Shown: positions 8,224-17,098 of the stretch, piece by piece
Layout: each line of letters opens with the position of its first letter
How positions within the stretch are numbered: the stretch's first letter is position 1
NCBI RefSeq assembly: GCF_934307085.1
Contig: NZ_CAKRCF010000009.1
Location: 1-64,000, forward strand
Length of the DNA stretch: 64,000 nucleotides
Direction: 5' to 3'
From: an uncultured Anaerobutyricum sp.
GTDB taxonomy: Bacteria > Bacillota > Clostridia > Lachnospirales > Lachnospiraceae
Notes under the pieces: model-generated
What the model was told of the DNA's origin: nothing
What the model saw: only the letters and a program-made list of their open reading frames with translations
Databases searched by the model: none
Program-made: the position numbers and the translations under genes

Positions 8224-8494
8224 AGGCTTCTCCTTTATGTACATTCGAATGTAAAAAATATATATGATTATATCGGTTACACTATATATTCGCAAATGAA
8301 GGGGAGAATCTCTCACTTTTTTGAAAATTTTTTGGATTTTTTGAAAAGGAGATGACTTTGGCGATAGTAATAAAAAGTTAATATTGGAAAAGTAGGAGAT
8401 TGAGGATGGATTTGGGGCAAAAGAGGGAAGATTGAAAGTTACTTTAAAAACTGATAAGATGGGATTATAAATTTCGAAAGAGGAAAAACAACAA

Positions 8495-10414
8495 ATGGAT
8501 TATATTGATATTTTTATAAAGAATGATTACATAAATTTAAAGCAGATTGCAGAGAGTGGTCAGTGCTTTCGCTGGAAGAAAATGTGTCCGGGCAGATATT
8601 TTGTGATTTCTGACGGTCGGTCGGCTTGTTTTTGTCAGGAAAAGACGGGAATTCGTATTCTGTGCAGAAGTAAGGATGAAGAATATTTTAAAAGGTATCT
8701 GGATTTAGATACGGATTATGGAAAGGTAATAGAGCAGATAGATAAGGAAGATGCTTTTCTTACTGGTGCGGCACAGATGGGGAAGGGAATCCGGATTCTT
8801 CATCAGGATTTGTGGGAGATGATTATTAGTTTTATTATCAGCCAGAGAAATAATATCCCACGAATTATGAAGAGTATTGATAATTTATGTGAGAAACTGG
8901 GAGAGGAAATCGTTTTTGATTATGAGGGAGAACATCTTGTGGGATACAGTTTTCCAAATCCGGAAGTAATGGTTAGAGCAGATTTATCAGAGTTTAAGTT
9001 TGGATATCGTGAGAAGTATATCCGGCAGACGGCGGAGGATATTTTAGAAGGAAAGTTTGATTTAGAAGAAGTGAAAAATGCTGTGGAGAGGGGAGAGACT
9101 CCTGAACAAGTAAAAGAGATGTTGAAGAAGTTAAAAGGTGTGGGAGAGAAAGTAGCATCCTGTATCCAGCTTTTTGGTCTTCATCAGTTATCATTATTTC
9201 CAATTGATACTTGGATTGCAAAAGTGGAAAAGATGTATTATAACGGACATTTTCCAGTGAAAAAGTATAAGGATACAGCAGGAATTATGCAACAGTATCT
9301 TTTTTTCAGGGTGAGGGAAGATGCAAATAGGAGAGCAGTTCTTGAGATGAAAAGTCAGACGGATGAGAAAATTGATTTAAAAAATTTATCTAAGGAAATA
9401 TTAGAAACAAAAGAAGATTCAACAAAGAGAAACAATGTAATTTTATCAGAAAAAAAAGATTTGGAGGTGGGCCAATCAGGGGAAAGCAAGTCGGAAAAAA
9501 GTGGATTATTAGAAGAAAATCAATTGGAAACGGATAAGTTAAACGAGTCCAGATTAGAAAGGAACCAATATAATCTTTCTGGCAAAATGCTATATGTGTC
9601 TGATTTAGATGGCACATTATTAAATAGTAATGCATTGCTAAATGAAGATGTACCAGAGCGCTTGAACTGTCTGATTGATAAAGGACTTTGCTTTACTGTT
9701 GCAACAGCAAGAACCTATGCGACAGTAAATTCTATCGTAAAGGATGTACATTTGACATATCCAATGATTTTGATGAACGGAGTTATGATTTATGATCCAA
9801 TAAATAAAAGTTGTATTAATGCAGAAATTATTGAGAGAGAGTCTGTGGAATATATTTTAAAAGGAAGAAAGAAGTTTGGGGTGACAGGATTCGCTTATGC
9901 ACTTTCCCCAGAAAATTCTAAAATGGCAACGTACTACGAAAAAATTACGACAGAGCATATGGAGAAGTTCTATGTGGAAAGACGGGATGTATATCACAAG
10001 CCGTTTAGTAAGGTAGAACAGTTAGAAGATATTTTAGGAGAAGATATCATTTATTTTTCCATTTGTTATGATGAGAAAGTTCTGCGTCCGTTTTATGAAT
10101 ATCTGCAGAAAGATGACAAGCTGAATTTGAACTTTTATAAGGATGTTTATGGAGACGGGTTGTGGTATTTGGAGATTTCTCATAAAAATGCTTCAAAATA
10201 TCACGGAGTTCAGAAGCTTAGGGCGATGCTTCATCCAGATGTGATTACTGGAATGGGAGATAACTTGAATGATATTCCTTTATTTGAAGCTTGTGACCGT
10301 TGTTGTGCAGTAGGAAATGCGCATAAGGAGGTAAAGGAGAGGGCAGACTATATTCTTGATACGAATCTCAATGTGGGAGTGGTGAAATTTCTGGAAGAAG
10401 AGATGATGTCTTAA
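8495..10414 (+). CDS. 8-oxoguanine-type DNA glycosylase fused to a Cof-like HAD phosphatase
   Basis: A 639-residue protein of two enzymes in one frame. Residues 1-285: OGG-like glycosylase/lyase with the N-terminal beta domain, a helix-hairpin-helix LKGVGEKVASC (catalytic Lys219) and the essential acid in PIDTW (Asp238). Residues about 286-363: polar Glu/Lys/Ser linker. Residues 364-639: HAD hydrolase of the Cof/IIB type with VSDLDGTLLNS (nucleophile Asp370) and GMGDNLNDIPLFE near the end. There is no RBS before the HAD part and no break in frame, so it is one polypeptide. The glycosylase would remove oxidised guanine from DNA; HAD substrates of this type are small phosphates. An AT-rich terminator follows at 10533. 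Confidence 0.85.
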   Translation: MDYIDIFIKNDYINLKQIAESGQCFRWKKMCPGRYFVISDGRSACFCQEKTGIRILCRSKDEEYFKRYLDLDTDYGKVIEQIDKEDAFLTGAAQMGKGIRILHQDLWEMIISFIISQRNNIPRIMKSIDNLCEKLGEEIVFDYEGEHLVGYSFPNPEVMVRADLSEFKFGYREKYIRQTAEDILEGKFDLEEVKNAVERGETPEQVKEMLKKLKGVGEKVASCIQLFGLHQLSLFPIDTWIAKVEKMYYNGHFPVKKYKDTAGIMQQYLFFRVREDANRRAVLEMKSQTDEKIDLKNLSKEILETKEDSTKRNNVILSEKKDLEVGQSGESKSEKSGLLEENQLETDKLNESRLERNQYNLSGKMLYVSDLDGTLLNSNALLNEDVPERLNCLIDKGLCFTVATARTYATVNSIVKDVHLTYPMILMNGVMIYDPINKSCINAEIIERESVEYILKGRKKFGVTGFAYALSPENSKMATYYEKITTEHMEKFYVERRDVYHKPFSKVEQLEDILGEDIIYFSICYDEKVLRPFYEYLQKDDKLNLNFYKDVYGDGLWYLEISHKNASKYHGVQKLRAMLHPDVITGMGDNLNDIPLFEACDRCCAVGNAHKEVKERADYILDTNLNVGVVKFLEEEMMS

Positions 10415-10532
10415 AGCTTTTTACGCTCTAAATACGGGGAGTTAATTTTGTTCAGTTGATATATCTCGTTACGTTACTTTCCTATTTTAGCTGGACAAGA
10501 TTTTCTGCAAATTGTAACAAATATTTTGAGGC

Positions 10533-10555
10533 AGATATTTTTAATATCTTTTTTT
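10533..10555 (+). terminator. intrinsic terminator after the glycosylase-HAD gene
   Basis: Perfect short stem AGATATT / AATATCT (loop TTT) followed by a run of Ts. It has no GC pairs in the upper stem beyond one, so it may be weak, but its place 120 bp after the stop codon fits. Confidence 0.55.
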
Positions 10556-10653
10556 CGATTTGGCTTATAGTAAATGCAAATATTTATTTATAAAAATGAT
10601 AGAAATTATCAGAATAAATTACAGGATTTACCGAAGGTTATAATAGAAGAGAG

Positions 10654-10682
10654 TTGACAAATAGTTTTACTAATATTAAAAT
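10654..10682 (+). promoter_or_regulatory. sigma-A promoter of the DegV gene
   Basis: TTGACA (10654-10659), 17-bp spacer, TAAAAT (10677-10682). The predicted start of transcription, near 10689, coincides with an upstream in-frame ATG, so that ATG cannot serve; this supports the ATG at 10755 as the start of the DegV protein. Confidence 0.75.
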
Positions 10683-10754
10683 ATAGATATGAAAACTATG
10701 TTATATGGAAATGAGAACATAAAATATATTTGCCCAAGCGTGTTGGAGGAAAAA

Positions 10755-11654
10755 ATGGATTATAAAATTATTAGCGATGGCTGTTGTGATTTAACAAAAG
10801 AAGTCATCGAACAGTACAATCTGCATATTATACCTTTTTATATATCATTTGATGAAGAAACATATTATAAAGAGATTGAGGAAATAGGCATTCGTGAAGT
10901 ATATGAGCGAATGGTAGGAAACCCAGATGTATACCCAAAGACTTCTCTTCCATCAGTACAGAACTATATTGATGTATTTACAGAGTATGCCAAGGCAGGT
11001 ACACCGGTTATCTGTATCTGTTTTACACCAGCGTTAAGCGGATCTTATAACTGTGCATGTAATGCAAAGGAGATTGTCTGTGAGGATTATCCAGATGCAA
11101 AGATTACCGTTGTCAATTCTGAGGCAGCAACAGTAAGCCAGGGACTTATGGTTATAGAGGCGGGAAGAATGTGCCAGAGCGGTATTCCATACGAGCAGTG
11201 CATTGATATTCTTGAGAAGATGAAAAAGACAAACCGAATTTTCTTTACAGTAGGTAATACAGATTACTTAAAGCATGGTGGACGTATCGGTAAGCTTGCC
11301 GGAGTTGCCAGCAGTGCCCTTGCATTAAAGCCACTTATTACTTTGGTAAATGGAGCGATTGAATCTTCAGGAATCGGCCGAAGCAGAAAGAAAACGGTAG
11401 CTAAGACGATTACTTTAATGGATGATTATTTCAAAGAGACAGGTGATGCGATGGAAGACTATTCTTTCTGCATTGGTTTTGGCTATGATATAGAAGAAGG
11501 TAAGGAATACTATAATACTGTCTCTAATCATATATATGGAGAGAGCCATGTAAATCAGGTAGGTCTCTGCCAGATTGGTGCAACGATTGCGGTACATACC
11601 GGACCGTATGCGATTGGAATCGGTTGTGTTAAGAAGTATGAGAATTATTTATAA
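10755..11654 (+). CDS. DegV-family fatty-acid-binding protein
   Basis: A 299-residue protein starting at MDYKIISDGCCDLTKE, the family's opening motif (SDxxxDL), with TSLPSVQNY, FTPALSGSYN and the later TDYLKHGGRIGK; all are DegV hallmarks. DegV/FakB proteins bind a fatty acid and present it to a kinase (FakA) for phospholipid synthesis; no kinase gene is in this window. GGAGG lies six bases before the ATG. Monocistronic: strong promoter upstream, bidirectional terminator downstream. Confidence 0.9.
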   Translation: MDYKIISDGCCDLTKEVIEQYNLHIIPFYISFDEETYYKEIEEIGIREVYERMVGNPDVYPKTSLPSVQNYIDVFTEYAKAGTPVICICFTPALSGSYNCACNAKEIVCEDYPDAKITVVNSEAATVSQGLMVIEAGRMCQSGIPYEQCIDILEKMKKTNRIFFTVGNTDYLKHGGRIGKLAGVASSALALKPLITLVNGAIESSGIGRSRKKTVAKTITLMDDYFKETGDAMEDYSFCIGFGYDIEEGKEYYNTVSNHIYGESHVNQVGLCQIGATIAVHTGPYAIGIGCVKKYENYL

Positions 11655-11998
11655 GAAGAAGCATTTAGAAGCTTAAAGATTATACAATACTTAATTTAGA
11701 CATAAGTGTGAAGCTTCGGTAATTCAATTGCTGAGTAAAATTGTAGAATTTTTAATCTAAGTCAATCCTATTCAAATAATAAAAAGAACCCCACGGAATA
11801 TTACGTTCGTGGGGTTTTTGCTAAATAGAGTTTAATAATTATAAGAAAGCATACGTTGTATTCTTAGGGTTTTTTCTGCACTCATTTAGCAGCGGATTCT
11901 CCGAGGATATATTAAGAAACAGGTAAAAAGTATGACATTACAGCAATTTTATTTCATTGCTGTTCAAAAATACCAATTATATAAATATTCAGAGAACT
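11655..11998. other. 344-bp convergent intergenic region
   Basis: Between the DegV gene and the convergent surface-protein gene. Apart from the bidirectional terminator at 11781-11819 I see nothing in it. Confidence 0.6.
11781..11819. terminator. bidirectional intrinsic terminator
   Basis: Stem AACCCCACG / CGTGGGGTT with A-run on the left and T-run on the right, between convergent genes, so it can serve both strands. Confidence 0.9.
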
Positions 11999-13498
11999 TT
12001 ATTTTACTTTCACAGTTTTTACCTTGCTGTATGTTCCGTAAATTTTGTCTTTTCCAACCTTTTTGTAAGAACGTACTTTTACAAAGTATTTCTTTTTAGA
12101 TTTGAGTTTTGTTATAGTTTTGCTAGTTACTTTATTACCTTTTATTACAACGGTTTTTTTAGCTTTGAAAGATTTCTTTGTGGAGTAGGTGATTTCATAA
12201 CCGGAAGCTTTTGTATCTTTTTTCCAGGATACTTTAATCTTTTTCTTTCCAGTTGCTTTTACTTTTGCAGTCTGTTTTGCAAGTTTTACCTTAGAAGGTT
12301 TTGTGTTTGTCTTTTTTGCTGTAGTAGCAGGTTTTGTAGATGGTTTTACAGCAGTTGTGTTATCGGTTACAGCTTTTTTTGAAACTGTAAAATTATAAGT
12401 AGTTGTAACTTCTTCCGCTGTTGCATTAGCACCATGCCCTTTCTTTTCTGTTACAGCAGTTACAGTTGCAGTACCAACACCAGTAGCAGTGACAATTCCA
12501 TCACTGGATACTTTGATTACATTTTCGTTAGAAGATGTAATAGATTTTGCTCCTTCAAGCATACAGAAGGAAGAATCCCCCAGAGTTAACTGATAGGAAT
12601 CAGCAGCAGTTTTTACAGGAACAAATTTATTTGTATTTACAACGAAAACACCTTTATCTGTATAGTAAGTGATTTTATTGATTGTCTGTCCCATTATTTT
12701 TTTATAATGAGCGGAGCTGGTAGGACAATTGTGAACAGCTTCAGTAAATCCTGTTGCGAAAGATAATTCACTGACTCTCCAAATATTTTCCAGATGGCGG
12801 AGACCATAACTGCTACCTTCTTTTGTGCCGATAACAACAGCATATACTTTATCTGTACCAGGAGTTACATAATCAGTAATTGCCGGAACAGTTAACTGAT
12901 AATCACCATAACTGCTTACAGTGGTAAGAACGGTATCAGAGCTATTTATGGTAGTTGCAGCGGTACCAACAGATTTACCAAAAGATATAGTCCCTTTATT
13001 TATGGTTAATTCTTTATAATAAGCAGGAGTATCTTTTAAAACATAGTATGAATAGCTGGGATTTTCAAAAAGGGAATCAGCACCAGTGAATGTAGTTGTA
13101 TTTGTTTGTCCACGATTTGTTACAGTAATATCTAAAGAATCAGAATCTGTTACTACTTTAGCATCTTTATGCGTAACACTTAAAGTGGATAAATCAGAAT
13201 CGGATACTTTAACAGGATAAGTAATTCCTGTAATATCGGAACCATCAGAATTTATATGGTAGGAACCACCGGCCAGGCTGGCAGTACGGGTTTTATTTAA
13301 TGTTGCAGATGTAAAAGCATCTACAGGAATATCATTGTTGACTTCGGCTTTATAAAAGTCAGCATATGGAATATTCATAAGAACATATTTTGAATTGTTT
13401 GTATTTGCTGCAAATGCAGAAATAGGAAGCTGGGTAACAGATATAAGTACTGCCATAGAAGTTGCCAGCACCTTAGTTAATAATTTTTGTTTTCTCAT
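11999..13498 (-). CDS. secreted surface protein with Ig-like (Big2) and fibronectin type III domains
   Basis: A 499-residue protein with a Sec signal peptide (basic start MRKQKLLTKVLA, hydrophobic core, cleavage after ISAFAA near residue 31). Residues about 35-270 form a strand-rich region (YVLMNIPYADFYKAE) like the Tp47 penicillin-binding-protein-like modules seen in Lachnospiraceae surface proteins; this match is from memory and weak. A Big2-like stretch follows (SNENVIKVSSDGIVTATGVG), then a Thr/Lys linker and a C-terminal fibronectin III domain (KIKVSWKK ... GYEITYS). No sortase motif, so it is probably released or bound through basic residues. Its leader carries an attenuator-like terminator at 13572-13627. 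Related in build to the gene upstream. Confidence 0.7.
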   Translation of the reverse strand: MRKQKLLTKVLATSMAVLISVTQLPISAFAANTNNSKYVLMNIPYADFYKAEVNNDIPVDAFTSATLNKTRTASLAGGSYHINSDGSDITGITYPVKVSDSDLSTLSVTHKDAKVVTDSDSLDITVTNRGQTNTTTFTGADSLFENPSYSYYVLKDTPAYYKELTINKGTISFGKSVGTAATTINSSDTVLTTVSSYGDYQLTVPAITDYVTPGTDKVYAVVIGTKEGSSYGLRHLENIWRVSELSFATGFTEAVHNCPTSSAHYKKIMGQTINKITYYTDKGVFVVNTNKFVPVKTAADSYQLTLGDSSFCMLEGAKSITSSNENVIKVSSDGIVTATGVGTATVTAVTEKKGHGANATAEEVTTTYNFTVSKKAVTDNTTAVKPSTKPATTAKKTNTKPSKVKLAKQTAKVKATGKKKIKVSWKKDTKASGYEITYSTKKSFKAKKTVVIKGNKVTSKTITKLKSKKKYFVKVRSYKKVGKDKIYGTYSKVKTVKVK

Positions 13499-13571
13499 TA
13501 AAGTGTAAACTCCTTTCCTCTTTTAAAATAAGAAAATAAATATATAAAAATCTGTGCACTGATTTTTAGAC

Positions 13572-13627
13572 AAAAAAACAGAGACCTCTCCCTAGAGCGC
13601 ATATGGGGCGTTAGTGGAGAGTTCCCT
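13572..13627 (-). terminator. attenuator-like terminator in the leader of the surface-protein gene
   Basis: On the minus strand AGGGAACTCTCC pairs with GGAGAGGTCTCT (12 pairs with one mismatch and one wobble), followed by G and seven Ts. The 24-base loop contains a small CGC/GCG stem. It sits upstream of the start codon at 13498, not after a gene, so it would stop transcription before the coding region unless an alternative fold forms. No known riboswitch class was recognised. Confidence 0.65.
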
Positions 13628-13817
13628 ACCAGGTTTTCATGCATAAATATCTGTGAAAGTCAAATACTTAGCATAGAAAATTCAATTTAAATATTGTAAA
13701 TTTAGAGATAGGAAATCCATCCTGTGATTAGAGAATACTATATAAAGTTAGTTATGTCAAACAAAAAACGCAAAATGAAAAAAGTTATCAAAACAGTAAT
13801 TTAAAATACAGCTAACG

Positions 13818-13860
13818 ACAAAAAAGAACCATATCTGCTACTATGATATGGTTCCTTTTG
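13818..13860. terminator. intrinsic terminator after the FIVAR/FN3 surface-protein gene
   Basis: Stem GAACCATATC / GATATGGTTC with flanking A and T runs, extended outward by CTAAC / GTTAG. It ends the minus-strand gene that stops at 13882. Confidence 0.85.
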
Positions 13861-13881
13861 GTTGTTAGTTAACTGAAATCA

Positions 13882-15585
13882 TTATTTAGTTTTAACAGTT
13901 TTTGTTGCAGACCATTTAGATGTAACAGTCTGGTATCCAGCTTTCTTATAGAATGCACGAATACGAACTTTATATTTTGTTTTCTTTTTCAGTTTTTTAA
14001 GCTGAGTAGAAACAGTTTTTCCTTTGGAAATTTTAACAGTCTTTGTAGCTTTCTTGTTAGAGAAAGTTTTTGTTGTGTACTGAATTTCGTAACCAGTAGC
14101 TTTTTTCACTTTCTTCCATGTTAACTTAGCTTTGTTTGTTGTTGTCTTACCAACTTTAACAACTGGTTTGGAAAGCTTTACATTAGATTTCTTTAATGTT
14201 GGTTTAGTAGCAGGTTTTTTAGCAGTAGTAGTATCGTTTTTAGCTCCTGTTGTAGGCTCAGCAGGTTTTGTAACCTTTACTAAAGCCTTCATAGCTGCAT
14301 CAAGATGAGTATATTGTTCATCAAGCTCAGCCTGTGTAGCATTTTCTTTTGCAAGAAGATCTTTTGTCTCATCAAATTCTACTTCAAAACTCTTCCAGCT
14401 AGCTTCAGTATAATCAGCTTTATTTAATTTAGATGCAGACTCATAAAGAGCTTTTAAGTTTGTAGCATCACTAGGTTCTTCACTTGGTTTTACAATATTG
14501 TCAGAAGTAGCTTCAAAATTGTATGTAGAATCAGCATATCCAAGAGCATAAATTGTTAAGCTCCAGTAACCGGTTCCGTCATATCCTTCAGGAAGCTGGC
14601 AGCGGATAGAATCTGTAAGACCTAACTGGATTCCCATTGCCTTATGCATCCAGTTATCAGCGGCAAACTTTGTACCATAAGTTGCAAGTGTAGTAGTACG
14701 AGTGCTGTCGTTACCATAGTAAGTCCATTTTACAGCCTGCATATTAGCACCAAGATCACCAAAATCAGAAGTAAAATCTACACGAAGAAATTCGCCGTAA
14801 CTTCCATTTGCATCTTTTACAGTAGCTCCCATATCATTTAAAGAAGCTGTTTTCTGAGCCTGATCTTTGATACCAGAATCCGTACCGGATACACGTGCTT
14901 CAAAAGAAAAAGAACCATCAGAATTTTTAACTACAGTCTTTAAACCATTTGTATTAGCTGTGACATTAGCAGTAGCAGAGTAGCTGCTTAATTTACCTTC
15001 ACCGTATCCACCAGCTAAAGTTCCACCATTTTCTACAACACTGTATTTTGTTTTGAAAGCTTCAAAATCAGAAGACTTTACTGCAACAGGTACATATTTA
15101 AGACCATAAACTTTATAATCTTTCATAGTATCTTCAGTGCCATCACTGGTTTTGATTGCGCCCTTAGTAAAGGTGATTGTTTCTCCATTAGTGAGGATTG
15201 CAGTATTAGCATCTGTCCAGTGAGATATACTATAAGTTCCCTTTTCACCTTCAATAACGGCAGTACACTGATAACTTCCACGATGGAGCCCGTGATTTGT
15301 TGTAGCTCTTGTTACGACATCAAATCCACCTTTATCTTTTTCATCGTGTGAGTCAACTTCATCAGAAGAAGTTGTGTTTCCAGCCTGATATACACCTTCG
15401 GATTTCCAATATTCACCCCATGTTAATCCGGCATAGCAGTAAACATATTCGTCACTGTTTTCTGCAGCCTGTGTCTGTACTGTGCTTACGCTTGCAGCTT
15501 TAACTGTTGCTGGAGCTACACCTGAAAATACAGTAGTGCAAGTCAGAGCTAAAGCGAGTGCGCCTGCAAATAATTTGTTTCTCAT
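13882..15585 (-). CDS. secreted surface protein with FIVAR and fibronectin type III domains
   Basis: A 567-residue protein with a signal peptide (MRNKLFAGALALALTCTTVF, cleavage near residue 32). Residues about 45-360 are a strand-rich region (YVYCYAGLTWGEYW) resembling the Tp47-like modules of the neighbour; weak assignment. Residues about 383-440 fit a FIVAR domain (YTEASWKSFEVEFDETKDLL ... ATQAELDEQYTHLDAAM), a three-helix module of cell-wall proteins. A Pro/Thr/Lys linker leads to a C-terminal fibronectin III domain with the same Lys-rich style as the next gene, suggesting duplication of that module. RBS AAGGAGG. No anchor motif. Binding partner unknown. Confidence 0.7.
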   Translation of the reverse strand: MRNKLFAGALALALTCTTVFSGVAPATVKAASVSTVQTQAAENSDEYVYCYAGLTWGEYWKSEGVYQAGNTTSSDEVDSHDEKDKGGFDVVTRATTNHGLHRGSYQCTAVIEGEKGTYSISHWTDANTAILTNGETITFTKGAIKTSDGTEDTMKDYKVYGLKYVPVAVKSSDFEAFKTKYSVVENGGTLAGGYGEGKLSSYSATANVTANTNGLKTVVKNSDGSFSFEARVSGTDSGIKDQAQKTASLNDMGATVKDANGSYGEFLRVDFTSDFGDLGANMQAVKWTYYGNDSTRTTTLATYGTKFAADNWMHKAMGIQLGLTDSIRCQLPEGYDGTGYWSLTIYALGYADSTYNFEATSDNIVKPSEEPSDATNLKALYESASKLNKADYTEASWKSFEVEFDETKDLLAKENATQAELDEQYTHLDAAMKALVKVTKPAEPTTGAKNDTTTAKKPATKPTLKKSNVKLSKPVVKVGKTTTNKAKLTWKKVKKATGYEIQYTTKTFSNKKATKTVKISKGKTVSTQLKKLKKKTKYKVRIRAFYKKAGYQTVTSKWSATKTVKTK

Positions 15586-15723
15586 AAGTTCCTCCTTAAA
15601 TTATATTATAATTGGTATTCCTAGTTAGGACTTTCTAACAAAAAATATAATAATATACTACTATTAGCCGTGTCAAACTTTATATACATTAATGAAAAAA
15701 CTTATCATTTTCTCATAAAAAAA

Positions 15724-15752
15724 TTGCATTGTCAGAACATTTTCTATATAAT
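15724..15752 (+). promoter_or_regulatory. sigma-A promoter of the apbE/FMN-protein cluster
   Basis: TTGCAT (15724-15729), 17-bp spacer, TATAAT (15747-15752), placing the transcript start about 50 bases before the GTG of apbE. Confidence 0.7.
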
Positions 15753-15807
15753 GTATAAAGTTAGCATAAACTAATGGAAGTAAGTTTAGAAATGATGGAG
15801 GATTATT

Positions 15808-16923
15808 GTGATAAATTATAGAAAAAAAGTGATGACTATATCATTGCTTACTGTTTTGATTACGGGAATGTTTTCTGGTTGCAACATGTCAGGAAATACA
15901 GAGAAAACGAATAAGGAAAAAACAAAGGAACAGACAACGCAGATAAAAAGTGGGCCAAATACGAAAGCAAAAGCTTCGGATGAATCGGTATCAAGAGATA
16001 TTTTTGCAATGGATACATATATGACACTGACTGCATATGGTGAGAATGCAGAGAAAGGTTTAGATGCCGCAGTAGAGGAGATTAATAAAATTGAACAGCT
16101 TGTTTCAACAGGAATTGATACCAGCGAAATCTCGAAAATTAATAAGAACGGTAAAGGCTCGGTATCGGAAGATACAGGATATCTCATTGAGCGTTCGAAG
16201 GAAATATATGATAGTACCAATGGAGTATTTGATATTACAATTTATCCAATTATGCAGGCATGGGGCTTCCCAACAGAGAAATATCGTGTGCCAGGAAAGG
16301 AAGAACTGAAAAAGTTAAGAGCTCTGATGGGAACAGATAATGTTATATACAATAAAGAAAAGCAGGAAGTAATCTTAAATAAGAAGGGGATGAAAATTGA
16401 TCTTGGTGGAATTGCCAAGGGATATACCTCTGCAAAAGTTATGGATATTTTTAAGGATAATGGAATAAAAAATGCAGTAATCAGCCTTGGAGGTAATGTA
16501 CAGGCGCTGAATGGAAAGCCTGATGGCTCAGACTGGAGAGTTGCAGTGGAAAATCCTGCCGATACAGGAAGTTATATTGGGGTACTCGCAATACAGGATA
16601 AGGCGGTTATTACTTCAGGTGGATATGAACGCTACTTTGAACAAGATGGAAAGACCTATCATCACATCATTGATCCTGCTACGGGATATCCGGCTAATAA
16701 TGGGCTTACTTCCGTAACAATCGTATCAGATGACGGAACGCTGGCAGATGGATTATCTACTTCATTATTTATTATGGGGCCAGAAAAAGCACAGAAATAC
16801 TGGAAAAAACACAGTGATGAATTTGATACTATTTTGGTAAAAGAGGATGGAAGTATTCTGGTATCAGAAGGAATTGCGGACAATTTTACAAGTGATTCTG
16901 ATGTTACTGTCATAAACAAATAA
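15808..16923 (+). CDS. apbE: ApbE: FAD:protein FMN transferase lipoprotein
   Basis: A 371-residue lipoprotein: signal peptide with lipobox FSGC (Cys near residue 26), a polar spacer, then the ApbE domain with FAMDTYMTLTAYG, the LGGIAKGYT motif, GGNVQALN and the Mg/FAD-binding IDPATGYPA and DGLSTSLFIMG. ApbE attaches FMN covalently to Thr in D-x-x-SGAT motifs of exported proteins. The next two genes encode proteins with five such motifs, so they are its likely substrates. Starts at GTG with RBS GGAGGA. An AT-rich hairpin (about 16931-16963) follows the stop and could be a terminator or a processing site. Confidence 0.9.
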   Translation: MINYRKKVMTISLLTVLITGMFSGCNMSGNTEKTNKEKTKEQTTQIKSGPNTKAKASDESVSRDIFAMDTYMTLTAYGENAEKGLDAAVEEINKIEQLVSTGIDTSEISKINKNGKGSVSEDTGYLIERSKEIYDSTNGVFDITIYPIMQAWGFPTEKYRVPGKEELKKLRALMGTDNVIYNKEKQEVILNKKGMKIDLGGIAKGYTSAKVMDIFKDNGIKNAVISLGGNVQALNGKPDGSDWRVAVENPADTGSYIGVLAIQDKAVITSGGYERYFEQDGKTYHHIIDPATGYPANNGLTSVTIVSDDGTLADGLSTSLFIMGPEKAQKYWKKHSDEFDTILVKEDGSILVSEGIADNFTSDSDVTVINK

Positions 16924-17098
16924 TATAAAAAATTGATGAAAAAAATCTTTGATTTTTTATCAAGTTGAAAAGCAGCTTTATAGTAAATATATAATAAGTG
17001 TAACCAATTATATAAAAATATAAAAAGAGGATAAGTTCATTTTGAAATCAAAAGCAAATCAAAAGATTTCAAAAGCAATAAAAAGAAAAGGAGAAAAG

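Larger units (their letters stand above)
10415..10754. other. 340-bp intergenic region before the DegV gene
   Basis: No gene is visible. It contains the terminator of the glycosylase-HAD gene at 10533-10555 and the promoter of the DegV gene at 10654-10682, both listed separately. Confidence 0.6.
13499..13881. other. 383-bp leader/intergenic region between two surface-protein genes
   Basis: No gene is visible. It has the terminator of the upstream minus-strand gene (13818-13854) and, about 75 bases before the next start codon, a second terminator-like hairpin inside the leader (13572-13627). The 190 bases between them would hold the promoter and any sensing part of the leader. Confidence 0.65.

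Noticed and set aside
13580..13640. Resemblance to a purine riboswitch on the plus strand (ATATGG ... CTACC)
   Set aside because: The P3 and closing parts are missing and no plus-strand gene follows; the stem fits better as a minus-strand terminator.
17042..17098. Upstream TTG start for the four-domain FMN protein
   Set aside because: AAAAGGAG directly before the ATG at 17099 is far better, and the added 19 residues contain no signal or domain.
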